DNA of 64,000 bases from Kingdonia uniflora. Its lineage: Eukaryota; Streptophyta; Magnoliopsida; Ranunculales; Circaeasteraceae. The position numbers were made by a program, and so were the translations under genes. The stretch is taken from NCBI GenBank assembly GCA_014058105.1, contig JACGCM010000465.1:496001-560000 (forward strand), in the 5' to 3' direction. Under the pieces are notes generated by a model. That model was not told the DNA's origin. It saw only the letters and a list, made by a program, of their open reading frames with translations, and made no database searches. Shown in pieces: positions 31,580 through 42,477 of this stretch. Within the stretch, counting starts at the first letter, position 1, and the number at the start of each line of letters is the position of its first letter.

Positions 31580-31923
31580 GCTCGACCTTGATGAAGGAGG
31601 CGAAGGTGATGATTGGAAATTGATTTGAGGAGGGTCGTGAAGGTAAAAGAATCTGGCTTGAAATCTCATTTTTTGATTTCATTGATATAGGGTCGCTAGT
31701 TCCCGCCATTTTCATTGAAATCTTGTTTTTAAAAATCTCCTCTCCTGTAGAACCCAAAGAGAAGATATGCACATACCTAATCTGTTGAGAAGTTTTACAA
31801 AGATCCACATGCTCAAGACCGCGATATAAAGTAAATTAATGTTCTTGAAAAAATCTGTTCTTTGGTATACAAGGTGGTGGAAGGAGCATAAGGGTCTGAT
31901 GGAATCTACAAAAGGATAAATTT

Positions 31924-32062
31924 GATAAAGAGCGTACCTAAAATCTTATCGATTTCAAAGTTTTGGGGTTGCTCGATTACAAAAAAATTCTGATGATTTC
32001 TTCTTCTTTACTGTTGGTGGAGAAGGGAGGGGTTGCTTGAAGAGGTATAGTTTTGGAGGGAA
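31924..32062 (-). repeat. MULE right terminal inverted repeat
   Basis: 139 bp reverse complement of 21391-21544, ending GGTATAGTTTTGGAGGGAA. Confidence 0.5.
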
Positions 32063-32068
32063 TAGGAA

Positions 32069-32125
32069 CATGTGTCTCACTTGATGACAAAACATGTGTC
32101 ACATGGGAGTTAGACTCTTATGGAG
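32069..32125 (+). repeat. Direct repeat bracketing the MULE, right copy
   Basis: Same orientation as 21151-21205, with a few differences (AACATGTGTCACATGGG against AACATGTCACATGGG). Confidence 0.5.
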
Positions 32126-32847
32126 AAACGTGTTGCACATGGGGTAGCTACAAAATTTTGAAATTCGGAAAAATAGTAATTTATTTCTAAAACATAACGG
32201 TTATTTTTGATCCGATGTTTCACTGAACACCAGAAAGTAACCACTTTCTATCCCCAAAATAAAATAATTCATGAATTGTTACCGAAACATTACAGGCTGT
32301 CAGACGACACCGAACTACTGGTGTTCACTTCCACGAGCAACGGAGGGCGAGGTTTTCCTTACTATTTGAAAATGAATAAAACCCAACCCACCGTTTAGCC
32401 TAACGAAGGCCAGTTCAGCCGGACAAAACTGAACCAAACTAGCAGTGTTTGGAGGTCGTGAGGGCTGCTAGACCCAAACTAATCAATGCCCAACAATTGC
32501 AGCCCCATTCGGGGTTAACAAACAATCCCCTAACAATTGCGATTCTGTTCGGGTCTCGCCGGCCGTAACCAACGATCCCAAACTATAAAAAATCACAGGG
32601 TACCAGACAAAATCAAATAGCCTCATCATCGCATGTACTAATTTAGATTGTGACATGCATTCCTTGGCTGGAGGGACTCAAGGCGATACCGGAAAAGCTT
32701 ACCACTTTGCTCCAATAAATTTTTCTCCAAATTTAGCTTTTTATTAAAATTGGGACCCACAATGTGTGAGAGATTAAATTTTTATTAAAAATTGGGACCC
32801 GCAATGTTATTTTATTAGAGAGAAGAAAAAGTAAAGGAATAAATATT
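32126..32847. other. No recognisable gene
   Basis: Includes a 63-codon open frame from 32207 without recognisable similarity. Two copies of ATTAAAATTGGGACCC / ATTAAAAATTGGGACCC (about 32742 and 32785) hint at a small repeat. Confidence 0.5.
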
Positions 32848-33419
32848 TGTAGGGAACCTACAAAAGTAATATGCACATACCACTTTCTAAGTTCCAGATA
32901 CACCGAATCTACCTATAGTACGAATAATTGTAAACAAATAATAAAAAGTGACAAGAATTTAGCGTGGAAACCTTTGAATAGGTAAAAACCACAACCTCTT
33001 CTCGAGGATTTAAAAGAATAACTTTGTTGCTCGAGTATTTTGAAGTTTACAAAAGTTGGTGCTTTGAGATTGGATTAACTGAGTATATTCTATCTCCCAA
33101 ATATTTTATCCCTATTTCCTGCCACTCAACCCCTATTTATAGATCTAATCCTTAGCTTGTGGTCAGCAACACGTTCTCTTTGATTTTGGGGAAGAGTGGC
33201 AGAGTTTTTGGAGGTCATTCGTGTAACTGTCTATTCGTGGGGATAGGTGTCTTTGACTCATTCTTCTTTACTTTGTGAGGGTTTGAACTATGTCTTTAAC
33301 TCATTCTTCTTTACTTTGTGAGGTGCCAACATTGATAGGGTGTATAATCTCCAAGTGTTGTGTAAGTCTGGTAATTTAGTAATTCGTTGTTATAGTAGCC
33401 CAAGGGGTAGTCCCCTACA
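32848..33419 (-). repeat. LTR of a Tat-type Gypsy element, 572 bp
   Basis: Read on the minus strand it begins TGTAGGGG (33419) and ends CCCTACA (32848), symmetrical TG...CA termini. Just outside its start, on minus, is the purine-rich TTGAGAGGGGGCAAT, a polypurine tract, making this the 3' LTR of a minus-oriented element that extends to the right. It contains the GAGGTTGTGGTTTTTAC motif also found near 18464. I did not find the partner LTR. Confidence 0.5.
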
Positions 33420-33735
33420 ATTGCCCCCTCTCAACTAAAGGCACGAGTGGCTTGAGTTGAGAAGTTCTAATCGAGCTCTTTCTTTAATTTGAATATGACT
33501 ATTGCAAAATGGATCTTTGGAATTTGTTACTGACTTTTGAAGATTGGACCTTTGGAATTGTTGTTGACTATTGAAGTCCCCATGAAATGTAGTCTTCAAT
33601 ACTGATTACTTTGGAATTGAATACCGGTAATTAATGTAATGATGGCTATAAGTATTTGTTATTTCTTCTTATCATGCCATTATTCTTCCTTCCAAATACA
33701 TATAGTTGTTCGAAGAAAAAAAAGTGCAAGAAAAA

Positions 33736-35300
33736 ATGGTCACCACTAGAGGTCTGACCCAGGAGACTCGAGTATTTGCCAAGATTGAGGTGCTTTGACA
33801 CCGTTAGTTTGGGAACCAATCCTTCGCTGATGAGACTCTTATACCTATCCCACCTACTTACTTCGATATGACAAAGGAGGAGGTGGATAATAATTTTTTT
33901 CCATATATTTTGCTTTTACTATATTTTGAAGACGACGCAACAGGGTAATGACGGTCTGCGGCGTATCACGGAGCATGCCATTTTGGAGGAGGACGAAACT
34001 GTTAATATTTTCAAACTGTTGTGTCCTAGTATACTCTTTTGTCGAACTGCTTTTATCTTGTTTGTATAACTATGTGTATTTTGTTAATCGTACGGTTTGA
34101 TTTAACGTTTCTCGAACTATTCTTATAATTCTAGTTGTTGAATTGTTGATATAATGTCTTTCAAACTATTTAATTATTTTTTATTGTCGAACTATGTGTA
34201 TTATGTTTGTTATTGATAATTGTGACAGTTGTCAATATCTATCTTTGAGAATACGTATCCCTTTATATACGTGATTTGATAACATCTAATGCTTTGTTTA
34301 TCTATATATAGTAGGTTATTATTAATAATTTTTTGTATTAATCATGGTGAGAACTTGCTCTCAAAGGGTTTGCCATGCGGCTGAAGGATATTTGGCAATA
34401 AAAATTGTTGAGGTTCGTGAATGGATTTTTGGTATGCTTCCTTATGAGACCGAGTTTCCTATCTCTGTACTACTGGTAGAAGGTTTGAATTCGACGGAGA
34501 GGAACATCTAGGTAGACTAATACTTTTGGTTTGATGTCTTTCGTGATATAATTATCGAGCCTGAAGCTAAAAAGATTGCGGTGAGGGAGATTACTCTTAA
34601 TGAGATAGCTAAGGAAGATGAGAAGATCGCCGGGGGCAAAGTGATTAAATATGGTGATGCAGGGCACCTCGATTACTTTAAATATAACTATTTTTAGAAG
34701 TTCGATTTCTTTTTTGTAGGTCAATTTTGAATAATCAAAATAATAGAATAATATTCTTGGTTTGACTTCCGTAATCTTCTCCTTAAATTCTATGTATTCT
34801 ATTAAAATAATTTGAATTTCAAATTTGAGTTTTCATTGGTATGTCCGTCCAGCTTCTATAAGTAGTTTTATTTTTGTTTGTAAGGATGGCTGGAAGTGTA
34901 GAATATTTAAGAGCGTTGGAAAAGGATTTCTCTTATGCTGGACGAATTTCAGGATAAAAAGTGATATTTTGCTGAATTGCTATTTATGGGAGTTCGAATA
35001 TTTAAGTATGCGATAGCAATTGCTAGAAAAAAAATCAAAAGAAGGTATGAGGAAATCGAAGTGGAAAAAGAGAGTGTTAAAGTGTAGGGGAATTGAGCTA
35101 AATAAGTAGTATGATTTTCTGTGTAATTGGGAGGACGAGTTAGTGAGGACTGCCATCGAGGTGAGAAAGTTTAAAAAGGAGATGAGTAGGAGAGAGAGGA
35201 ATTTGTCTTATGCTAAATATTTTAATGGGGGTAATGATCAGAGGGGTATGAGCCAAAAGGTACGAGTTATCTTACATGAGGAGTAGAAAAGATGCCTCGG
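33736..35300 (+). pseudogene. Probable antisense accessory ORF of a Tat-type element, decayed
   Basis: Lies next to the polypurine tract of the LTR at 32848-33419 and runs opposite to that element, the position of the accessory antisense ORF in Tat-lineage elements. Readable parts are MVTTRGLTQETRVFAKIEVL (33736), IPPTYFDMTKEEVDN, AEGYLAIKIVEVREWIFGM, EAKKIAVREITLNEIAKEDE and a Lys/Glu-rich tail ELVRTAIEVRKFKKEMSRRE. Intron-like AT-rich gaps separate them. I recognise it mainly by position and composition, not by a clear domain. Confidence 0.5.
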
Positions 35301-35438
35301 TTGAAAAATCGAGTGCGGCTTATATAGTTTCCAATAACTGTTAGCAGTTAATGAGGGAAAGGATAAATATTTCCACTCTTCTTCCTTCTAAAAAATTTAT
35401 CAAGCCAGACCCAAGAACTTTTAGAGAGAGAGAAAGAG

Positions 35439-36850
35439 TAGGGATGGCAATGGGGCAGATTTGATGCGGGGGAGCGAATACCATCCCCATCCCCGCTTAG
35501 GTCCCCACCTCCCATCCCTGCCCCAATCTCCATTTAAATTAAGCAGGGATCCCGAATCCGCCCCACACAAATAAGGTCAATACCAGACCCGCCCCATCCC
35601 CGCCCCATTTAACTTGTGAATTTTTTGTTATTGTATAGATATTCTAATATTCTGTATAAATCTGATATTCAAGCATTAAATATTCAACATCCATTATTCC
35701 ATGAACATCCATTATTCCATACATACATATTCCAAAAAAAAGAAAAAAAAGTATACAAGCTGCATAGCCTGCAATACAGATTCTGCATGAATACCAACAA
35801 CTTGCTAGCCCAATATTACTAGTATTTTAGCCCTTCTAATATTGGCTATATTTTGCTATAAGCTCACCAATTTCCCTTTCTTCATTAGCAGAATCATACT
35901 GTGTTTAGACTTCCCCATCAACAACACATAATAATGATCAAAACAACAAGAAGATACTCTAGAATCATAACCTGAACAATATACTATATATCTGAGTACC
36001 TAGCAGTAGCAGAAAAAGAGTAAACAATAGCCTATAAGCTTCTTTTATTCGTCGTAACAACTCTGCTCCATCAGATATTACTCTTACAAGTATAACCTAA
36101 TCATAATCCATAATTTTACCATAAAGAAGCGATAAAAACTGATTCAAGTCTTATATGAACATAACATAAACATCCCAATTTTTGTCAAGTATATGTAACC
36201 ATCACAAGGAGACAATGCCATAAGAGTATAAATTATAAAAGTGCATACATAAGATCAATCTATAACAGCATATGTTCTCAAAAACACTTAAATATAGGTG
36301 GTACTTTTCTGATAAATCGCCAGGTGATGGTCTATTGTTTACATAGGAATAATCACCTTGGGAAAAAAATGCAAATCCTAGAAAATTAACAGAAGATTCT
36401 GATATGAAACTATGAAGGGGAAATTTAACAGAAAATATGTTTGGTTTTAAACCTGGTTTCTGGAATTTTGCTTCAGGGTGGTTATTGCATCTCGAAAAGT
36501 TCATTGAAATATGTTTTCATTTTGCAACCATGAAAAATGCAAAAACAAAAACATGAACCTAAACATCAACAAAATATGGCTTCATTCAAGGTATTGATAG
36601 TAAGAGGAAGAGAACCTAAACCATGAATTCATGAAATCACAATCCAATTTACCAAATCCCAAATCCCATACCCTATACACTACACAATCACAACCCAATC
36701 TACCAAATCCCAAAATCCACCAATAAATATTAGATAAACTGAAGGATACAAGTCAAACAAAATGCAAATCAGATATAATAATCATAGCTTTTTCGATCAG
36801 ATATTTAAAATCAATTTCAGATCAACAATACAAACCCTAATAAAGCAAAT
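35439..36850. mobile_element. Second copy of the GC-ended hAT family, truncated
   Basis: Starts TAGGGATGGCAATGGGGCAG (35439) and follows the reverse complement of the 24321-25683 element for its GC-rich end (CCCATCCCTGCCCC, ATCCCGAATCCGCCCC). It also matches farther in, around 36535-36640, for example ACATGAACCTAAACATCAAC. The opposite GC-rich end is absent before the Tat LTR near 37.1 kb, so it is truncated. It has extra interior sequence compared with the first copy. Confidence 0.5.
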
Positions 36851-37079
36851 ACGATAGAGTAGTAGAGAGATCGCCATTATTTCCTCTGCTAGAGATGATC
36901 GATGAGAGAAAATCTAGGGCACCAAGAGAAAATATAGGTCTCTCTTTAGAAATGTATTTTTTGTTGGTGTTCGATTGACTACAAAGATTAGAGATACAAA
37001 TATATAGATACAAGGAAGAGATCAGATACAAAGGATTCAATGATTCCTTGATTTGCATAGTTTCTCCTCCCTCCATAGG

Positions 37080-37527
37080 AGATAGAAAAGGGGTGATAAA
37101 AAAGGGGTGAGTTACCCCTTCATAGTTTCACCTCCCTTCTATTTATAGGAGATATAAAAGGGGTGAGTTATCATGGGAGGTCAGATTGCATGTATATCCT
37201 CTGGGAATAACTGTTATGTACTCGGAGTCGGTTCTAACACTGTAGCTGCCAGGCGGCTCATTTCACTATTTTATATGGTGAGCTGACTGTCAAATGTATT
37301 TGCCTACCATGGTTGAATTCTCTCTGGTACTGATACTGAGTTCTGGTGAGGTGGTAGTAAGATGTATCTGCCTTCGACTAGGTATTAACATGGTCGCGTG
37401 TTTGATTAATCTTGAAAGGCTTTGTGGACTTAATTACTGTGTTGCTGGGCTTCTAGTCTCTGGGTTGGCTTCAATAAAGCCTTCAAGTATTCGACTGATG
37501 CTTGAAGGCTGCGAGTAGGCTACTATA
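37080..37527 (-). repeat. 3' LTR of the Tat element (partial)
   Basis: Minus-strand TATA box CTATAAATAG at 37139-37148. A GGAGATA...AAAAGGGGTGA segment is locally duplicated at about 37078-37165. The polypurine tract CTGAGAGGGGGCGAAT lies just outside at 37528-37543. R and U5 appear truncated. Confidence 0.5.
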
Positions 37528-37652
37528 TTCGCCCCCTCTCAGCAGGGGCCACGTATATTTATGTAGATGGCGCGTGCTGAGAAAAATGGTTATGCATGGG
37601 AAGTTGGGGTGATTTTAAACATTCTTCATCTTCTTTTTGGAGTAAGCAATCA

Positions 37653-40600
37653 ATGGATACTACCCCGAATACTCGGTACCAGAAGAGAATGGAGGCGAGG
37701 GAACGTCGTATTGAAGAGAAGACGAAGGTCCTGAAGGAGAAATTCTTCAGAGATTAGGGTTTGGACGTAGTATTGCCTGACTTGGTGGAGCTAAAGCCGG
37801 GGGAGGCTATCCGTGGGAACCCGTACGAGTACTGATAGAGGGTAATGCAATAGCGTGATCCGAACATCAATAACGGTACTTCTTGTTGAAAGCCTAATAG
37901 AAGACCAGGTGGAGGCTGAAGACGCAGTCGAGGCTTAGGTGGGGCTCTGTAAGAACTGCCCCGTATGTAAATAAGGGGGTCTTCAATAAGGTAGTGGAGT
38001 TGTAGAGTGGTTGTTGTTTTTTGTTGTTGCTGGTATTACGTTGTTTTTCCCTTTTTTTTGTTGGTGATGTATACCCGACAACTTTTGAATGAAATAATGT
38101 TGTGCTGAAGTATGATGGTATAACTGTGTTAGGGTCTGTAGACAAAGATAATGTAGGTACAGTTTGAACTGTCGAACTTTGAACTTGAATAAGGAAAATG
38201 AACAAAAATGGTAAGAAAACTTGATTATTTCATATAACGAAAAGTATTGACCGAAGGTTCGAGAACTTATGAGATGGCTCGAAAATATATGTGGTAGAAG
38301 GGTACGACTATAGTAGAATAGATAAGAAGGCTCGAAAACAAAGCCAAGGGATGCTTCGACTACAAAATCTGACAGACAAAATGGCAGAGCTATCAGAGGT
38401 GGTACGATGCATGGGGCAGTGCATCATTGCAGGCCATCATGATGTTTCCTCGGGTATAGGAATGAGGTGGATGTGATATATGGACTTGAGTTGACAGATT
38501 CGGGTAGTGTGTCAGAAGGTTCGAGAGGGCTAAAAAATATTATCTAGTGTAAGTGTGTGACACGCACGTGGAGGCGAGTAAAGGCAAAATTGGTAAAACA
38601 CATCATGGCTGAAAATGAAGGGGGAGTGGAGGAGTGGTAATGATGGTGTGTAGGGAAATCAAGGCAGTTTTTTTGGAGGTATTTAAGGAGGTAAGAGAGA
38701 GAGAGAGAGTCACTATTCCCAAATGACTAAAAGAAGAGAAGGAGACATGCACCATTGTTGCAGTTAAAATTCCTGGAGAGGAGGCAAGAAAACACCATTG
38801 TTGTTGATAACTTTGATCTATTTAAACAGGTATGCTTCTGATTTCTCAGTAACGATAGACCATTTATTTTTGCTGTTGCTTTTTTATCTGTACGGTGAGT
38901 GTTGCTTGGCTTTTTGGTTTGTAACTGAGTGACTGAGGAAGAGGGTAATCCATGTGGCTAGAAGTTCGGCCAAGTGGTAAATTAGGAGGAGTGAGGGGGT
39001 GGTTGGGGTAGCAAGCGAACATTCGACTGTTGGTCGATTTGGTAAGGGTAGATAATATTATGATATCGAACCTTGATACTCGAATATATCGAGCTAATGT
39101 CACTCCTTTTCTTCTGCAGGGTATAATGTGTACCCGTCAAACTTTGAGGATGAGGCTGGTAGATGAGGAGAACGAAGTAAATGAACCGAGTATATCTGGT
39201 CGAGGTCGAGGGGGTGAGAGTTGTAATATGGAAATATTATAAATTATAACGGATGCCCTGTTAGCTGTAGTAGTACTAGGTGTCGGAGCTTCGACTAGGA
39301 GCTGTCGTAGGGCTCGAGTAGTCAGGGAGAGTGACGAAGAAGATAATGAGGAGGGAGAGGGAAAGGGGAATGAAGGTACTGTCAAACCTTCGGGTGATGA
39401 GAGGGAGGAAGGGGAAGAAGAGGAGAGTGATAATGGGGAGGATACAGACGATTCAACGACAACGGTAGGTCCAGTCTCGGCTCAGGAAAAGGCGAGGCTG
39501 GAACGATTCATGGAGAAACATGACTTATCAAAGGTTGGTGTTATTCTGGTGCCATTAAGGGACGAGTACAAGTTTAAGGATTCCCCCCAGGTGGGGATTA
39601 TGGCGTTCAGAGTCCAAATTTGATTAGGGATGCAGCTGCCTCTTCAAAAGCTGGTGAAGCAGGTATTGAATTTCTTGGATGTTGCCCCATGCCAGATGAA
39701 TGAAAATTTTTATGAGATGATAGGAGTTTTCAAAGGGATAAATATGGAATTGAGACGTGAAAGGAAGTTTTTGATCGAGTGGTTCGATATTGTGTTATTC
39801 TATTCGAGGAAAGCGAATAAGAAGGCAAATATATATCACATTTAATATCATTCGGACAAGCCATGGTTATTTGACCTGTGTTCGACTGGGCATGAGTGGG
39901 ATAAGGATTTGGTGGTGGTGAGGAGGAATAATGAGAATGCACAGGGGGAGGAGGAATATAGGCTGAAGCATAGGCTGTATAATCTAAGTAAGTTATCAGT
40001 CGAAGTATGTTCACTATGTGGCTCGAATAAACTTTTGATCTTTTCCTTCATAATTTGCAGATCCCACAAGTAATTCATTGAAGAACCCGAGTATTTTATA
40101 TTGATGAACTGATCAACCAGGACGAAGAGTGGGTAAATGCAATTTTACAAAAGTTGGGTATTGTGAGAAAGAGACGAAAAAAGACAGATAGTTTGCTGAG
40201 AGAGGTTCTAGTTGCTGCTGGGCATTTTAGGAAGAGAAAAGAAGGATGTTCTTCGATGAGGGCAGGTGAGATGGATTGCAAAAATTTGAGCCGCAAGTTA
40301 AGCTTTGTACCGAGGTCTCGATGAAGAGAGCTTGGGACGGTACTGTAGAGCATGCCCGTGACTATACCTGAGGTACTACGGTAGACCAACAAGGGTAAAG
40401 GCAAGGTCACTGATGAAGCTTCGACCATGCAGTAAATGTAGACAACTTTGCAGAAGAGGGATTGAGAAATTATGGTCGATGATGAGGATGAACCAGCCGG
40501 AGTAAGCCGACACGAGGTCGAACTATTGGAGAGCACTTGAGTAACAGCCGAGTTGATGGCTACTCTCTGAGGCACAAACCCAGATGAAGTGGGGAAACAA

Positions 40601-41311
40601 GTTAACAAAGCTCTGCACCAGGTAAGTGTTTCAGGAATTTTGAAGTTGAATTTTTCTTTGAGAACTACGAAGTAGTCGAGTATTCGTGCAGGTGAATGCT
40701 TGGGTGATAACTTTTAACAAAGCCCTGAAGGTATCGAGTGAGCAGCCGAAGAAGGCGAGGGAAAGGCATGAGCTCTCGTAGGGGATTATTATGTTGCTAG
40801 AGACTCAAGTTGGTGCGCTAGAATAAGATAAGTTAAAAATTTGAGCAGATACCGCAAGGGAAGTTGAAGCTGTGATCACCAACTATAATCTGATGGTAGC
40901 AGTATTGGAGGCAAAGTTGGTCAGTAGGATGAGTAATTGAAGAACAACAAAACACATTTCCAGGAGTAGTATGATGAGGAGTGTGACGTGACCACAACCC
41001 TGAAGAAGTTTATAGATGGGTTGGGGTATGATCCAGAGACCTTCGAGCCTTATCCTCCAACTGGCGAGCCTGCTATCGAATATGTTGCATAGACAGGAGG
41101 AATGGAAGTAGACCATGTAGGGGGAGTTGCTGGAGATGTGGTAGCTGATCCCACGGTTGAATGGGATGGTGTTGGTGCTGGAAATGTTATAGGGGGTTCT
41201 GTAGTCGAAGGAGATGCTGATGCTTTGAGACTGAACCCCGCTGTGGAAGGCAATATAGGTGTTGTTGTAGAAGATCATGTAGAAGAAGTAAGTGCGGCCG
41301 ATCCGGTATGA
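37653..41311 (+). pseudogene. Antisense accessory ORF of the Tat element
   Basis: Runs opposite to gag-pol and starts near the polypurine tract. An initial exon reads MDTTPNTRYQKRMEARERRI. After CTTCTGCAG at 39111-39119 an open stretch reads TRQTLRMRLVDEENEVNEPS, followed by a very acidic region (about 39330-39460, Glu/Asp runs). Then come KARLERFMEKHDLSKVGVIL, FYEMIGVFKGINMELRRERK, FLIEWFDIVLFYSRK and KPWLFDLCSTGHEWDKDLVV. The acidic linker and the later coiled-coil-like segments resemble other plant antisense Tat ORFs. Many stops. Function unknown; expression from this strand would need its own promoter. Confidence 0.5.
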
Positions 41312-41570
41312 GTGAGTTATTTGGAGAAGGTATTTCTTTGGCTTCTGTTGTCTATAATGAACTCTCTTTCTTCGAATTATTGGTATGCTGAATTTGAACA
41401 ATGTGTATTGGATAGGTAGAATTTGAACAATGTGTAATGTAGTTGAACTTGCCCTGCTGGTATGCATTTGATTTGACTTGCTGGTATGTATTTACGTTAA
41501 CTTGCTGGTATATTTGTATGCTTGTATCTTTGTGTGATAATTGAAGTATAGAATGCGCCTGTAGTCAAAG

Positions 41571-42385
41571 TATGATATGGTTGGCTGCAATGCATCTCTG
41601 AGTATCCGGTCTATCGACTATTCATGCCACTCGGGTTTGTTTGAATTGGAACCTTGAAAAACTTCGAGGTCACCCCCAAGAATCAGTCGGGTCGAAGGGT
41701 TGACATGGTACTTAGTTTTGACCAACTTAAGAAGTTTACTGGACTTCGAAGGTTGCTCTCGGGTCAATCCGTAAGATTGAGCCTAAATGAAGCATTATGT
41801 GGTTGGCCCTAATGCATCCCCGAGTATCTGGTCTGTCGACCATTCATGCCACTCAGGTTTGCTCAAATTGGAACCTTGAAAATCTTTGAGGTTGTCCCCA
41901 AGTATCAATCAGAACTCATGAAGTTCACTGGACTTCGAAAGTTGCTCCCAGGTCTATCCGCGGGGATTGAGCCTAAATGAAGCATTATGTGGTCGGCTCC
42001 AATGTATTCCCGAGTATATGGTCTATCGACCATTCATGCCACTTGGGTTTGCTCAAATTTGAACCTTAAAAAACTTTACGGTCGCCCCCAAGTATTAGTC
42101 AGGTCGAAGGGTTGACATGATACTTAGGTTTGACCAACTCAAGAAGTTCACTAGACTTTGAATGTCGCTCCCGGGTCTATTCGCGGGATTGAGCCTAAAT
42201 AAAGCATTATATGGTTGGCCCCAATGCATCCCCGAGTGTCCGGTCTGTTGACCATTCATGCCACTCGGGTTTGCTCAAATCGGAACCTTGAAAATTTTTG
42301 AGGTCGCCCCCAAGTATTAGTTGGGTCGAAAGGTTGACATTATACTTAGGTTTGACCAACTCAAGAAGTTCACTGGAGGCATGAC
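41571..42385. repeat. Tandem repeat, about 222 bp unit, four copies
   Basis: The landmark TTGGCYSYAATGCATC recurs at 41581, 41803, 41993 and 42215, giving steps of 222, 190 and 222 bp. The shorter unit lacks about 32 bp around GGGTCGAAGGGTTGACATG. Each unit includes CATTCATGCCACTCGGGTTT and AAGAAGTTCACTGGACTTCG. It lies between integrase and the antisense ORF, the hypervariable 3' region where Tat elements often carry tandem arrays. Confidence 0.5.
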
Positions 42386-42477
42386 ATGAATCTTAGAGGA
42401 GAAAAAATGTTAATTAATTATATTGTATTTACATCAGTTGAGCAAGGTGGTAATCGCGGCGTGGTGTATGAGACTAA

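Larger units (their letters stand above)
27094..31725 (-). pseudogene. PPR protein (PLS class with E-like tail), split by a hAT
   Basis: Organelle-targeted RNA-binding family. Reading down from about 31667: DFKPDSFTFTTLLKSISNHH, LLHQGRAIHVDASKWGFVES, NALAAMYAKCNSLCDACKVF, VNWNTAISCFF, then NDITWAHVIADYVQNGRLED, ALLVFKKMRGECYETRFFVF, GEQVHGYAIKISL, GKKVHCYSLQSGLTENIFVG, VVALISAYSHTSLVEEGLTY and an E-motif-like end LSWLDTSKRNYIFILGD, with stop at 27094. The reading jumps frame near 27700, 28265 and 31670, and a stop precedes DFKPD. The hAT at 28496-31579 lies inside a codon of QGRAIHV; removing it and one target copy restores the frame there. A coding start is not visible. It sits between the MULE transposase and the right inverted repeat, so it is a captured copy. 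Confidence 0.5.
21391..32062 (+). mobile_element. Mutator-like element (MULE) with FAR1-type transposase and a captured PPR gene
   Basis: Long terminal inverted repeats are visible. The left copy (21391-21544) starts TTCCCTCCAAAACTATACCT and the right copy (31924-32062) is its reverse complement, with an extra short duplication inside the left. Between them lie a FAR1/Jittery-type transposase pseudogene on plus and a PPR gene copy on minus, with two hAT elements inserted. I could not identify the 9-11 bp target duplication: the left flank CCAGCTCCTC and right flank AGGAACATG do not match. The outermost ends may therefore be altered. Confidence 0.5.

Noticed and set aside
39148..39460. Plus-strand acidic and minus-strand Ser-rich ORFs around 39.1-39.5 kb, either of which could look like a gene
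   Set aside because: The plus frame fits the Tat accessory ORF. The minus Ser/Pro frame is its complement.
40883..41467. 194-codon minus-strand ORF opposite the Tat accessory ORF
   Set aside because: Biased shadow frame (Ile/Tyr/Ser) of the opposite strand, with no motif, in a region explained by the accessory ORF.
41581..42300. CRISPR-like array from regular repeats
   Set aside because: Units are about 222 bp of continuous repeat without spacers, in a plant retroelement; this is an ordinary tandem repeat.
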